This document shows, in pieces, positions 8,680-19,066 of a DNA stretch of 29,578 nt. Under the pieces are notes generated by a model. It did no database searches. It worked only from the letters and a program-made list of their open reading frames with translations, and had not been told where the DNA came from. Numbering within the stretch: position 1 is the stretch's first letter; the number at the start of each line of letters is the position of its first letter. Position numbers and translations under genes: made by a program. Origin of the DNA: Silene noctiflora (Eukaryota > Streptophyta > Magnoliopsida > Caryophyllales > Caryophyllaceae); assembly GCA_009801015.1 (NCBI GenBank), contig VHZZ01008223.1:1-29578 (forward strand), written 5' to 3'.

Positions 8680-10657
8680 AAAATCAGACGGCTGATGATG
8701 CTTTTTTGTGTTGTAAAGCAACTAGTAGCTCCTTTGAAGTGCTTCGTGATACTTTCAAGGAATTTGAGCTTATTTATGGACAGATGATTAATTTGAACAA
8801 ATCCTATATTAAGTTTAGTCCAAATACCCCTTCAGATTTTCGCTCCCATTTGATGAACACTCTTAAAATGCAACAGGCTGCCTCTTACGGTACCTACTTG
8901 GGTGTTCCAGTTGATATTCCCCGTAAACGATCTGATATTTTTCACCCTCTTTTGGACAAGCTAACTACTCGGATTGCCTCCTGGTCATCTCTTCACCTTA
9001 GCCAGGCCTGTAAGCTAGTTGTTATCTCCACTATTTTATTAGCTTCTTTTAACCATTTACTGGCAACTATATATTCCGACTTCCATCGGCATCTGCCGTA
9101 AAATTAACGCTCTGATTGCTTCGTTTTGGTGGCGTCATGACTGGCATAAGCACTCTATTCACTGGAAGTCAAAGGATGTTCTTCATGCTTCCCATCATCT
9201 TGGTGGGCTTGGTATCAAGAATACCCAGCTACTGAGTCAAGCCTCCCTTCTCAAGGCTTTTTGGCGACTCCAATCTAATCCGTCTGGCCTTCTTACAACT
9301 TTTTTGGTACCTAAATACATAAGAGATTTTCTAATTCCGGGTTCAAAGTCCCGAGTGTCTCAACCGTCTTTCTTTTGGACAAACTTGTGTCATGCGGTCA
9401 ATGCAGCATCATCTGGTATATGTTGGAAACTGGGCCGTGGTAATGTTGTTGACATCTTCTGTGACCGCTGGATTAATGGGGAGAAACATTCTGTTTCCCA
9501 CACACCGCCTTCTGATAGTCTTCCTTTAGCTGATATGCTTTTACCTTTTGGGGATTGGAACCCTGTAGTCATTTTTCGCTCTTTTAATTCCGGGACGGCA
9601 AAGAAGATTGTGATTATGGAACCTCCCGCGCCTGGTATAGATGATTATCATTACTGGAAGTTCACCGAGATATAAGCTACACTATTAAATCATGTTATCT
9701 CTTTCTCTGGAATAATTCTTTTGCTAACTCTACCTCTAGTTTTGCAGATATCCCCTTGGAAAATAACATGGAAAATGCATGTATCAACCAAGTTTCCTCT
9801 CTTGTTATGGCGACTAGTGCATGATATTTTGCCTACTGCGGCTAAGCTTATTTCCAAATGTGTTTTGATGGATCCTCAGTGTCCCATGTGTCACTCTTCC
9901 GTCGAGACAACATAACATCTTTTCCGCTGTTGCCCCTTAGCACAACGTATTTGGAAATCATCGACACTAGGCATCAACCCTACGACTACCAATTTCGTCA
10001 CTTGTCTTGCTGATTTTTTCATTTACATTTACCGTCACACCTATGCCTCAGACTACCAGTTACTTTACTTCTGCTGTGTCTTTCAAGCTTTATGGAACGT
10101 TCGTAACTCAGTGATTTTTCACAATTGTCCAGTTGAGCCATCTCGCATTTTTCAGACTAATGACAATCTGGTGGCCTCCCATCAACAACTCCCTTCTTTC
10201 TGCTCCTCTTCCAACACCAATCCCATGAACTCGGTGAAATCACCCTTGTCATTGCAACTACTGCCTACTTTTTCAGTGACGGTTCACTACTATTTCTCTA
10301 TTCCTAAATCATCCGTGAATGGTTACATCAATTTTTTCTTAGAATCCAACTCTGGTTCAACAACCAGTCACACAGTCCATGCTCGCACTACCTTCAAAGC
10401 GTCTGCTCGAACTCTTCTATAAGCTCTGCGTCAGGCTCGTTCTTTTGGGTTCACGTATGTCTCGTTTCAGACCAAATGTAGAAAACTATCTTCCGTTCTG
10501 GCACATACTTTGCCAGTACCAATCACCTTGCGGAATTCGTTTATCAAAATTCGTAATTTGCTTGTAATCTACCCGTGTTGGTCTGTCAGCTTAGATACGG
10601 GTTAGTACGTTTAACTTGTAGCCTTCTGTTTTATTTATATATAAGGTTTATTGTTGT

Positions 10658-10697
<40 letters not shown>

Positions 10698-10703
10698 GAC
10701 GGC
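8680..10703 (+). mobile_element. 5'-truncated L1-type LINE with poly-A tail and 13-bp target duplication
   Basis: Perfect duplications aaaatcagacggc flank the element at 8680-8692 and 10691-10703, and a 36-A tail runs 10659-10694. The body starts at the reverse-transcriptase catalytic motif (ADD, 8691-8699) and keeps the RT C-terminal part (motifs SYGTYLGVPVDIPRK, ASWSSLHLSQACKLVVISTI, LIASFWW, HHLGGLGIKN). A zf-RVT region follows (FPLLLWRLVHDILPT, CPMCHSSVETT, HLFRCCPLAQRIW near 9790-9960), then a degraded RNase H-like tail to about 10560. Frame changes near 9070, 9675 and 9750 and stops at 9673, 9913 and 10420 show that it is dead. Plant LINEs of this clade typically insert 5'-truncated with such duplications. 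It interrupts the Ran upstream region. Confidence 0.9.
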
Positions 10704-10750
10704 GGAGATGATCGCGTTGTGGGAACGCCACTGTTTTTGAAATTCAAACG

Positions 10751-10782
10751 AACCCTAAACTTTCAAAACCCTCCCTATATAT
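10751..10782 (+). promoter_or_regulatory. Ran core promoter: telo-box and TATA box
   Basis: The motif aaccctaaa at 10751-10759 is a plant telo-box, common in promoters of growth and housekeeping genes. The TATA box ctatatat is at 10775-10782, about 107 bp before the ATG. A CT-rich and then a (acaaatc)n-type leader follows. Confidence 0.7.
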
Positions 10783-10888
10783 CTAAACCCCTCTTTCTCT
10801 CTCTCCTCTCTATTCTCCATTTCCCCGTTTCCGAACAAATTCACAAATCACAAATCACAAATCACAAACCACAAATCATATAACAACC

Positions 10889-12993
10889 ATGGTTAGTTCA
10901 AATTCCCCTCTTTTTTATCTATTTAATTTGACTTTGTTACTCTCTTGCCGATTCATATCATTCGATTTTGATTTGATTGTTTTATTTGATTTTATTTAAC
11001 AGGCGTTGCCAAATCAGCAGACAGTCGAATACCCTAGTTTCAAACTTGTTCTTGTTGGTGATGGTGGTACAGGTATATTTAATTTTTTATCTGTCAAGTT
11101 AATTAGGTCGATTCATGCGGAATAACTAATTATTTTATTATTAGGGTTTGTTAGCCTTTTATGAGTCGGTGACGGAATTAGGATTTGTGGTTATGTTGCG
11201 GATTCAGGATTCGTATAGTTTGATTGTTGATCTCGAATATCTGATAATTTATAGGGAAAACAACATTTGTGAAAAGGCATCTCTCTGGAGAATTTGAGAA
11301 GAAATATGAGCGTAAGTCGCTTTTGTTTTTGCAGTAAAATACTTGTTGCCAATAATAAAAAATGTTGGAAACATATGATTGGGACGGCGCCAGTATTCAT
11401 TTAATTCTTTGAAGTTTTTATCGACCGAGTTGATTAACAATGAAAGGGGTTGAATTGTACAGCTACTATTGGTGTTGAGGTTCATCCATTGGATTTCACC
11501 ACTAACTGTGGTCTGATTCGATTTTACTGCTGGGACACTGCTGGTCAAGAGAAATTCGGTGGCCTCAGGGATGGATACTAGTGAGCAATCTATTCTCGCT
11601 ATACTTGTTCATGTTTTTGTGATAGTAAAATAATTCGACAGGATATTGAATTTGAATTAGTTTTTTCTTAATCCTTTATTGATTTTGATTGATGTGATCC
11701 CCTACTAGTATTTAGGGTGACTTCCATTGTAGAGTAGGTTTCCCTTAAGACCAAAATATGCAAACCTTTTTTTATAGAATTTAACCATTTAATTATAGAA
11801 TCTTACAATTAAAGTGGTTACTTTTTAATACAAAACTGATGGCAACATTAAGTCAGAAAAAATGGTTAATAGGTCGTCTGGAACAAGAATTTGCCATCCA
11901 TTGTATTGTTGCTATACAATGAGTGAGCTTATGATTTATGTATGCCTGTGCATACATTATGTATGATACAAGTATGTATGCGCTTCGTTCCCGTATCCTT
12001 AGATGTTGCTCTATCTGAGAAGCAACTAAGTGTCCTTATCCTTGTTGTACAAGTCTGATTCAGTGAGTCAGTCATGGCAGTATATTACACGGAGTGTCTT
12101 TTGTCTGTTAAGAGTTATTGCTTGAATGTTGTTTCTGTATTTTTGCTTCGGGTGGATTTTATATAATGTTGTGCTTTGGTGTATGTTCACATGTATTAGT
12201 TGCATTCAGCTATATTCTTTTTGATTCTTTTAAATCCTTATTGTTTGTATGCGTTTTCAGCATTCACGGTCAATGTGCTATCATCATGTTTGATGTTACT
12301 GCCCGTTTGACGTACAAGAATGTCCCAACTTGGCATCGGGATCTTTGCAGGTAGTCTACCTTGGTGTACCCTTTTCTAATTTGTTGTGTTAAAATGTGAA
12401 TAATTGGTTTCAATTCCTAAATGCTTCTTTGATTGTGTATACTTACAGGGTATGTGAGAATATCCCCATCGTGCTTTGTGGAAACAAGGTTGATGTGAAG
12501 AACAGGCAGGTGAAGGCCAAGCAAGTTACCTTCCACAGGAAGAAAAACTTGCAATACTATGAAATATCAGCTAAGAGTAACTACAACTTTGAGAAGCCCT
12601 TCCTCTACCTTGCTCGTAAACTTTCTGGGTTAGTTTATTGTGACAGAGTTTGGCAGTCTTAAGATTCTAGAAAATTGCACCTTCCCTTGTCTCATTTAAA
12701 CTTCTGCTGTTGTATGGCAGTGATGCAACCCTGCACTTTAAGGAGGCCGTAGCTTTGGCTCCTCCTGAAGTACATATTGATTTGGTTGAGCAACAGAGGT
12801 AATTCTCTGTCCCTGTTTCATGATAGTTGTAATATATCCTAATATTTTTGACATTTCTTCGAATTTTGGAAGGTTCTTTGGACAGTTGTGTTGTAAATTG
12901 TAATACCGTGTTTATTTATGCAGGCATGAACAAGAGCTTGCAGTGGCCGCTGCTCAGCCCCTTCCAGATGACGATGATGATACATTCGAGTAA
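10889..12993 (+). CDS. RAN: Ran small GTPase, eight exons, 221 aa
   Basis: Exons: 10889-10891, 11003-11072, 11255-11311, 11463-11580, 12261-12350, 12449-12628, 12721-12798, 12924-12993. All junctions are GT-AG and the joined length is 666 bp. Exon 1 is only the ATG, because the next bases (gttagt) are a donor and reading on would leave the family. The protein begins [15 protein letters not shown]. It has the P-loop GDGGTGKT (20-27), switch I Thr45 in [15 protein letters not shown] (68-77), NKVD (125-128), SAK (153-155) and the acidic tail DDDDDTFE. The length equals other plant Ran proteins. Ran-GTP drives importin/exportin cargo release and spindle assembly. Residue 61 is Leu where the plant Ran I recall has Lys (NCGxIRF), and the 172-200 stretch is more diverged than usual. 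All G motifs are intact, so it should be functional. Confidence 0.95.
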
Positions 12994-13567
12994 ATTCTGA
13001 TGTTTTGTTGATCTTCTGTGGTGTGTACTTGTCTGAATTCAAAGGAGTTTAATTACTTAATATTGATGTTGATTATGAATTGTAAGGTTTTTGCCTTCTC
13101 TAGGTGGAGAAAGTAGGAGAGTTTGGAGCAGTTGACGACATTGTTATGTCATTCTGCGAACTATATTTTATGTCAAGGAGTTTGATGTTTGAAGTAGAAC
13201 ACAATTTGAGAATTCCAGCAAGTATTTGCATGATCAAACCCATATGGAATGATCTTGAGCGTTAGTGAACAATTTCGTGTTTACTACTGACTATATGTAG
13301 CATCGTAGCCAGTCACATAATGTGGCCGTGTTCCCAAACCAACCTGGTCTGAATGATTGGGCATAGCTGAAAGAACCTGATCTCCAATGACTATCTCAAT
13401 TTCCATAAGTTATGGGTTGTCGACATCTAGTTACATCGGATGTAAGCATATAACTTGAAAATCAAATTCAATTGCATTCTTGATAAAGAAGTATACAGAA
13501 AACAAAGCATAAGTAACAGTTATTTTGTTAACTGGTCGTAGACGATTAGCATCAAACTCCACCATTT
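12994..13567. other. Ran 3' region and convergent intergenic stretch
   Basis: AT-rich sequence follows the Ran stop and should hold its 3' UTR. The next gene ends head-on at 13568, so the two transcripts converge. No further gene is seen. Confidence 0.6.
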
Positions 13568-14143
13568 TCAGGTCAACAGAAACTTAAGATTAACGAAAGC
13601 AAGTAACCCAGCCCAAGCTAAACAAGGTAAAACCAAATCCCCAGCTATCTGATTAACCTGCTTAAAACTCCTATAACACTGCACCAAAGCATAACACACC
13701 CCTAAAGCCACCAACAACCCGACCCCATTAGCCCCCATCCGAAACACCAACGGGTCCCACATTAGGCTCAACCCCAGCTGACCCAAATACAGACCCACTG
13801 TGCCAGGCCTCCTATGGAACCCACCTTCAGCCCACACTATCCACCCGCATAACCCCATTAGCGCTGCTGAGCCTAAACAAGCCATGTGTAAGGCCCATAT
13901 GGGTGGGACCCAGTTGGGTTTATGGGTCAGCTTGTACGTGTCATTTGCTCCAAAGAAGAAGATGTTGGTAAGGGTCAAGATTAGTGGGAGTGAAACTGCT
14001 ATCCCCATGGACTTGAACCCGCGTTTTGCTATCGCCTTTTGTCGTTGTTGGCTGGCGTTGTTAGCAGTGTCTTCGACGGCAGTGGTGTCCACCGCGGAGG
14101 GATCATGACTAGGTTGCCTGTGCGTGAGGTTTTGGGTGTCCAT
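13568..14143 (-). CDS. TSPO: TSPO / MBR outer-membrane tryptophan-rich sensory protein, 191 aa
   Basis: This is a single uninterrupted frame, as in other plant TSPO genes. The start at 14143 (MDTQNLTHRQ) fits plant homologues, which have a hydrophilic N-terminal extension. An upstream in-frame Met at 14224 lies before the TATA box and is rejected. Five membrane segments fall at about residues 46-64, 80-104, 113-134, 137-157 and 167-188. Signature motifs are KPNWVPPIWALH (75-86), WIVWAEGGFHRRP (101-113), SLMWDPLVF (126-134) and AGDLVLPCLAWAGLLAFVN (167-185). In Arabidopsis, TSPO is a stress- and ABA-induced protein of the ER/Golgi that binds tetrapyrroles and is removed by autophagy. The conserved residues are present, so a similar role is likely. 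Confidence 0.95.
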   Translation of the reverse strand: MDTQNLTHRQPSHDPSAVDTTAVEDTANNASQQRQKAIAKRGFKSMGIAVSLPLILTLTNIFFFGANDTYKLTHKPNWVPPIWALHMACLGSAALMGLCGWIVWAEGGFHRRPGTVGLYLGQLGLSLMWDPLVFRMGANGVGLLVALGVCYALVQCYRSFKQVNQIAGDLVLPCLAWAGLLAFVNLKFLLT

Positions 14144-14195
14144 ATTTTGTATAAAGTGGTTTATAATATGGTTAAGTGGGAAATGTTGGGTTGTG

Positions 14196-14203
14196 TTATA
14201 TAG
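14196..14203 (-). promoter_or_regulatory. TATA box of TSPO
   Basis: The minus strand reads ctatataa about 55 bp before the TSPO start codon, followed by an A/C-rich leader. Confidence 0.6.
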
Positions 14204-14386
14204 GTTAAAGAAGAGTGACAGCAATACAAAAAAGAGTAGACACGTTGAGGGTTAGACACAGTGACACCAACGTATAAGTTGATTAGATCGAAATGTAAAC
14301 TTATGTTCAAGTATACGACTAAGATTTAAGATTAGGATTCGGTGTGTATGTTGAGTTGGTGCCTTTTCGAACTTCTTAGGAACATG

Positions 14387-14394
14387 CACGTGGC
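14387..14394 (-). promoter_or_regulatory. ABRE/G-box in the TSPO promoter
   Basis: The octamer cacgtggc (gccacgtg on the minus strand) is the consensus ABA-responsive element and lies about 185 bp upstream of the TSPO TATA box. This fits the known ABA induction of plant TSPO. A single site is only suggestive. Confidence 0.45.
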
Positions 14395-15277
14395 TTTACA
14401 CATAAACAATGGTGAAATTAGTAGGAACTCTTGCCTTTATTGGCGTTTGAAAATTTCGAAATTTTTACTTGGATTTTTCGAGGTTACCTTACAATGTTAC
14501 CCTTTTGCTGAAAATTTTCGCCCCCTTCGACTTCAAATCCTGCTTCCGTCACCGTACGTAAAAAGTGGGTTTGCCAATCTTCGTATAGTACTCCGAAATA
14601 ATCTACGATGAGAATTATAAAATTTTCTATATTCGACTTATTAATGTCTGTTACGGTTATTTGTTTATCTTTGATTTTGCTACAAAACCAAGAAAAAAAG
14701 AAGAGACCAATTGTTTGATGACAAGTGGATCAATTATTGAGTGTGGATAATTAAATTGTTCATCAAAAGTATCCCAAAAGTAGAAAGGTAAATAACTGAT
14801 TGAGACACCCAAAATAAAATAGATAAACAAATAAGTGATACAAAGGGATTATATGTGTAGGGTACACATTAGAAAAATTGTAATATCATTGATAAAGTTC
14901 GGTAACAATGGTTAGTGAAATGATTTCAAGTAATCATGGCTATATGCCTGTATCTCTACGAGAAACTGTATGTTACACTTAACACTAATATTGTTAGGAT
15001 CGGGATTTACATTAGATTACTAAATTAGGAAGAATGAAATAGATAGAATCAAGATTGGATTGTATGATTTGGTCCTAAAATAATCCAACAAAGAAAAAAA
15101 AAAAAAAAAAAGAGTAAATAATAATCATATCTTGTAGCAGGGACATCAAAACATCAAGCAACTCCTAAGAGTAGAGTACAGTTTCAAAACAAAGAAGAAA
15201 TCATGGATTAACACACATATTGGATCATGCATTAGCATTATAACAGTACAACCAACCAAAGGTGAAATAGACGACGA
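14395..15277. other. Intergenic stretch between TSPO and RALF
   Basis: AT-rich, with an A run near 15093-15111. It should contain the distal TSPO promoter and the RALF 3' region. No gene or repeat structure is seen. Confidence 0.6.
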
Positions 15278-15586
15278 TTAGGGTCGAGCACATCCGCTAA
15301 GGACGGTGCAAGGCCGACTATAAGGGTTAGCAGTCCCATTAGGTTGACAGTTGTAGTAAGAGTCGCCTCTGTTAGAGCAGAATACTCTGTTAGCATTCAG
15401 GGCTGAATAGCTTACAAACTGGTCTGTTGCCAACTTGCGACGATACACCTCTGAATCCATAACACTAAACACTAAACCACTCGGGTTGTCCTTGCTAGCG
15501 TCTAAAGACCGCAAAAAGGACATGGACACGAGAAATGAGATGACAAGTATGAGAAGAGGAAGGGAAAAACAGGCAGTTTTAGCCAT
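15278..15586 (-). CDS. RALF: RALF peptide precursor, 102 aa
   Basis: The precursor has a signal peptide (about residues 1-29: MAKTACFSLPLLILVISFLV and on), a short propeptide, and the RRxL processing site RRKL at 49-52, which is cut by subtilase S1P in the family. The mature peptide keeps the receptor-binding element as FVSY (57-60, usually YISY). It has four cysteines at 70, 80, 93 and 99 with the canonical spacing C-x9-C-x12-C-x5-C, and the motifs RGDSYYNC and NPYSRPC. RALF peptides are secreted and signal through FERONIA-family receptor kinases with LLG co-receptors, alkalinising the apoplast and limiting cell expansion. The gene is intronless as expected. The C-terminus ends GCARP where many RALFs end in basic residues, a small deviation. 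Confidence 0.95.
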   Translation of the reverse strand: MAKTACFSLPLLILVISFLVSMSFLRSLDASKDNPSGLVFSVMDSEVYRRKLATDQFVSYSALNANRVFCSNRGDSYYNCQPNGTANPYSRPCTVLSGCARP

Positions 15587-15644
15587 TTTTTCTCCTGATA
15601 AAATTGTTTTGTTTTGTTTCTTGAGTTTGTTCTACTTTGTTATT

Positions 15645-15651
15645 GTTTATA
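15645..15651 (-). promoter_or_regulatory. TATA box of RALF
   Basis: The minus strand reads tataaac about 60 bp before the RALF ATG. Confidence 0.5.
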
Positions 15652-15711
15652 AGGAGTACAGACGGCTGACCCGGTTGTAGTACTTGGTAAACTGAATAAG
15701 TTGTGGTAAGG

Positions 15712-16086
15712 GTGTTAGATTCTATTGTGTAATATTCTTCCTTACATTGATTTGGTACTCCTTTTGCCTCATAAACAAAGTTTGACCTGTAAAAATGGTT
15801 GTGCATAGCATGATCTTCTGAGGTTATGTTCTGATATAAACAAGGTTTGACTTGCTCATTGTCATTTTCATGACGATCTGATTTTACGTTCCAGCTCAAA
15901 GAAACGGACCGTGACACGATATGCCTTCCTCGATCTAAACCAGTTGATCGAATGTAATAACAAATTTTTTCCGATAATGATTGTTGCATTGTTTTGGCTC
16001 ATCCTAGGTTCTAGGATTTTTCAGACTTTGAGTTGTGGGGGTGTTGGTTTCCCTTGTATAATGTTCCTTATACATTGATTTAGTAC
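15712..16086. repeat. Pair of direct repeats about 330 bp apart upstream of RALF
   Basis: The sequence around ttacattgatttggtac (15712-15758) recurs as tatacattgatttagtac (16041-16086), about 46 bp each with several differences. An internal pair (ataaacaaagtttgacc and ataaacaaggtttgact) lies between them. This may be a local duplication or the ends of a small decayed element. A long minus-strand frame here has no recognisable domain. Confidence 0.45.
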
Positions 16087-16265
16087 AAATAAAGATGAAC
16101 AGAACAACAAACATTCCAGTATAACATAACCTGAAAATTGCACACACTAATTTTCGTTCATAAGGGAACGGTTAACGGTACAAGTGTCATTGCACACACG
16201 AGTGCAATGAGTTATTATATGACCGTTGTACGCCATACAACGGTCTTACAAACCAACTGAATCTC

Positions 16266-17646
16266 TTAACCCTGCTTGTAAAAAGCCACGGTCTTCTCCC
16301 AAGCAGGCCTAGCCAAGATGTCCTTACACCAAGCACTCACATGAGGCCGCTCGTCGAAGAGCTTCTTCACTTGTGTCTCCATTAGATAATTCAAGACAGG
16401 CAAGTGNGCCAAGATGTCCTTACACCAAGCACTCACATGAGGCCGCTCGTCGAAGAGCTTCTTCACTTGTGTCTCCATTAGATAATTCAAGACAGGCAAG
16501 TGGTGAAGATCAGCTAGTGAGAAGGAATCACCACCCAAGTACTTGGACTCTGCCAATCGTGCCTCATAAATATCAAGGACCTTAACTAACTTAGCCTCGT
16601 TCTCCTCGACTACTGCCATATCTGTCTCCATTCCGAATAACACAACCTTGTAGACAAGCTCCCAACCGAGTTTACTTCCCACTGTGTCGAAGTGGTGAGC
16701 CTCGACCTCTTGCCATACGGATTCGGCTGCCATTTGTTTCTTGTCATCGCGGTGAACCAGTGGGGTTCCCTGGGTTTCGTATGTGGCTGCTATGTACTTT
16801 GTAATGGCCCTCGATTCTGTGTGAGTATGACACTTAAAACCTTGAACACTTGGTATGAAGACAAATTACATGTAAATTAAATAACAAACGAGTCTGACAC
16901 TTGGACAAGTAGCCTTGTCAATATATGATATATATACTCTTAAATCGGAATTTGAGTAATATACTCCATAACTTCTCAAGACAAGTAGCGGTGTTTAATA
17001 TACTTATAAATCGACTGGTTAAATAGGAATTTGGTGACGAGAAAATTACCGAAGAGGGTTACATCTCCATCTGCAAGAGCAGGCACTTGACCAAATGGCT
17101 GCATTGATATACGGTAAGCTAAGTAACTTCAGTTAAAATTAATACTCCGTATGTAACATGATGATAATCAAATAATAACGCAATCTCAGTAATCAGGGCC
17201 GAGGGCTAGTTATCATCGACCGGATACCTTTTACTACTTGGCACAAGTTAGTCGATCAACCAATATATAATAGGTGGATAACATTTAATCTTGAAGAACC
17301 ACGAATGTTAGTTACTTTACCAAGACACGACATGTGACTTATATTAGTGATCCATCATGTCTACAAGAAAACGTAACTAGCTCCCTCTATTCATTTTATT
17401 TCCATGCGTTAACGTATAGAAATGAAATGAATCGAGAATATAGTTGACAAAGAGTTAACCAATATATGTATGAAGTATGTAGGACTTTGAAGAGCGTACG
17501 TTAAGGGAGATAAAGGGGTCTTGCTTGTGAGCAGCAGCGCGCATGTCAACGATTACAAACTCAAAGTCAAGCTGCTTTTCGTTAAGGGCGGCCACGACAC
17601 GGAGAACCGCGGTGGACGTGGGGTATCCGTAAACCTTAATCGCCAT
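16266..17646 (-). CDS. GSTF: Phi-class glutathione S-transferase, copy 1 (three exons)
   Basis: Exons on the minus strand: 17646-17500 (147 bp), 17098-17050 (49 bp), 16816-16266, all GT-AG, the usual phi-class pattern. The protein starts MAIKVYGYPTSTAVLRVV with Ser11 as the likely catalytic residue. PFGQVPALADGD and ESRAI (66-70) form the glutathione site. The alpha-helical C-terminal domain includes EVEAHHFDTVG and ends AWEKTVAFYKQG. Exon 3 holds an exact 95-bp repeat around a single N (16312-16502) that adds 32 codons in frame. Without it the coding length is 651 bp, 216 aa, normal for the family. The extra block is therefore almost surely an assembly artefact. The enzyme conjugates glutathione to electrophiles in the cytosol, and phi GSTs are also stress-induced peroxidases or ligand carriers. 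Its neighbour at 19067 is a paralogue. Confidence 0.92.
16312..16502. repeat. Exact 95-bp duplication flanking N at 16407 (assembly join)
   Basis: Bases 16312-16406 and 16408-16502 are identical, with one N between. This is what results when two overlapping contigs are joined without merging the overlap. Confidence 0.9.
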
Positions 17647-17945
17647 GACTAGCTATATATGACCTACTGGACTCTATGAGTACACTTGGATATATGTGAT
17701 TGAGGGAAGTTGCGATTTGAAGGATTATTATTGAACGAGGAAATGCCGTGTTGGATAGTTATAGTGCATAAATTCTAAGACTTTTCTTGAGTTCATTCAA
17801 TGCGCAATAAAGATAAGATAATGTTAGAAAGAAATAAATGAAACTTCCAACTTCTTACTCATTGATTTACAAAATGAGGAGTTTCTTACATCAAACCCAA
17901 CTTTATACCAGAGAACTAATTTTATACATATTAAGAATTTCTACC

Positions 17946-18110
17946 ATGTATTGAGGAGAAAGCTTATCATTGCTATTGCCCTAAGAGGTGTCTCGAAGAA
18001 AGAAAGTCGAGCCTGCATTGTACGAAACACCCTCATTAGCTAGCCAATCCGCACATTTGTTTACTTCCCTATGCACATGCTAGTTCCAAATACACATGCA
18101 TGCTAGTTCT
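17946..18110 (-). mobile_element. LINE RNase H C-terminal remnant
   Basis: The minus strand encodes VHREVNKCADWLANEG followed by VSYNAGSTFFLRDTS. This matches the end of the RNase H domain (REaN..AD.LA..G) of plant L1-type retrotransposons. Nothing upstream continues the domain, so only a short fragment survives, between the two GST genes. Confidence 0.6.
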
Positions 18111-19066
18111 TCCCTAGAAACCAAGTTAATTAGAAAGACTTGATAAGTCCTTGTTTAATAATTTGTTTGATTCATAATTGATTTGTTTTTAATTAATCAT
18201 ATGAAAACGATAGAGTACAGTTAAGGGCATGTCACATGCATTTCCTCTGTGTGGTTTTAATTAAGGTGCATGTCATCAATTTGACTTTAATTCTTATGAG
18301 GAGGTGGCGTGGTCGAAATTTCCTTTAATTATGAGTAGGCTAATTTGACGATTATTGAAATAATAATTGATTGAATATACGGAGTACATTTAATTTGATA
18401 ATTATTTCCATCAGCTTTGCCATCATACTTATTCAAATACTTATAATTATACAGCCTTAGGGCTGTATTTAAGAATCTAAAAAGGAAATAAAAACTTAAA
18501 TCAAGCATCAATGATATCAATAGACTTGTAAACTTGTCATACATACCTACTTTAATTCCACTTAAGGAAATACATTCAATTCTTATTTACAACTCTAAGG
18601 GTTGCATTTATCATAGCCCTTATAAATAATGGTGGTCGTATATGCTACAACCAAGTCATTAACTCATTTGTTTATCGCCTTTATGATCCTACACGGCTCG
18701 AATCCAGGTAAAATCAGATAGCATACCCATAAAAAAAGTAATGTCATTAACTCATTTAAAAAAGGTTAATAACATGACTATTATGGTCCATTAGACATAC
18801 ATACAAATATACAATCATACAAATATCATAAATAACGTAAATTCAATCAAAGAAGTCTGATATAGTATTATTATTGGCATGATCGATAAACACAAGTTGA
18901 ACAAAATACAATAAAACAAAGCAACACAAAGCATGCAATTAAGCAAGCAACAACACAATAATAATAATTCAAGTTACTCAACAATGAAAAGAAACTAGAA
19001 ATTGAAAATATTAATTTGATTGTTCAGTTGTATGAAAGCTAATCAAATAGTTTCATGATATATAAA
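18111..19066. other. Intergenic stretch between the GST genes
   Basis: Very AT-rich. It contains atacggagtac at about 18377, a motif frequent in plant MITE relics. No gene is seen. It should include the 3' end of GST copy 2 transcripts and distal promoter sequence of copy 1. Confidence 0.5.

Noticed and set aside
10658-10695. Long A run as a simple microsatellite
   Set aside because: It is followed at once by the right copy of the 13-bp duplication, so it is the LINE poly-A tail.
13800-14108. 102-codon plus-strand frame
   Set aside because: Antisense shadow of the TSPO gene.
14144-14224. In-frame upstream Met that would extend TSPO by 27 residues
   Set aside because: It lies upstream of the TATA box at 14196-14203, and the extension has no counterpart in plant TSPO.
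15579-15989. 136-codon minus-strand frame upstream of RALF
   Set aside because: It overlaps the RALF start, TATA and leader, and no domain is visible. Kept only as a repeat-bearing region.
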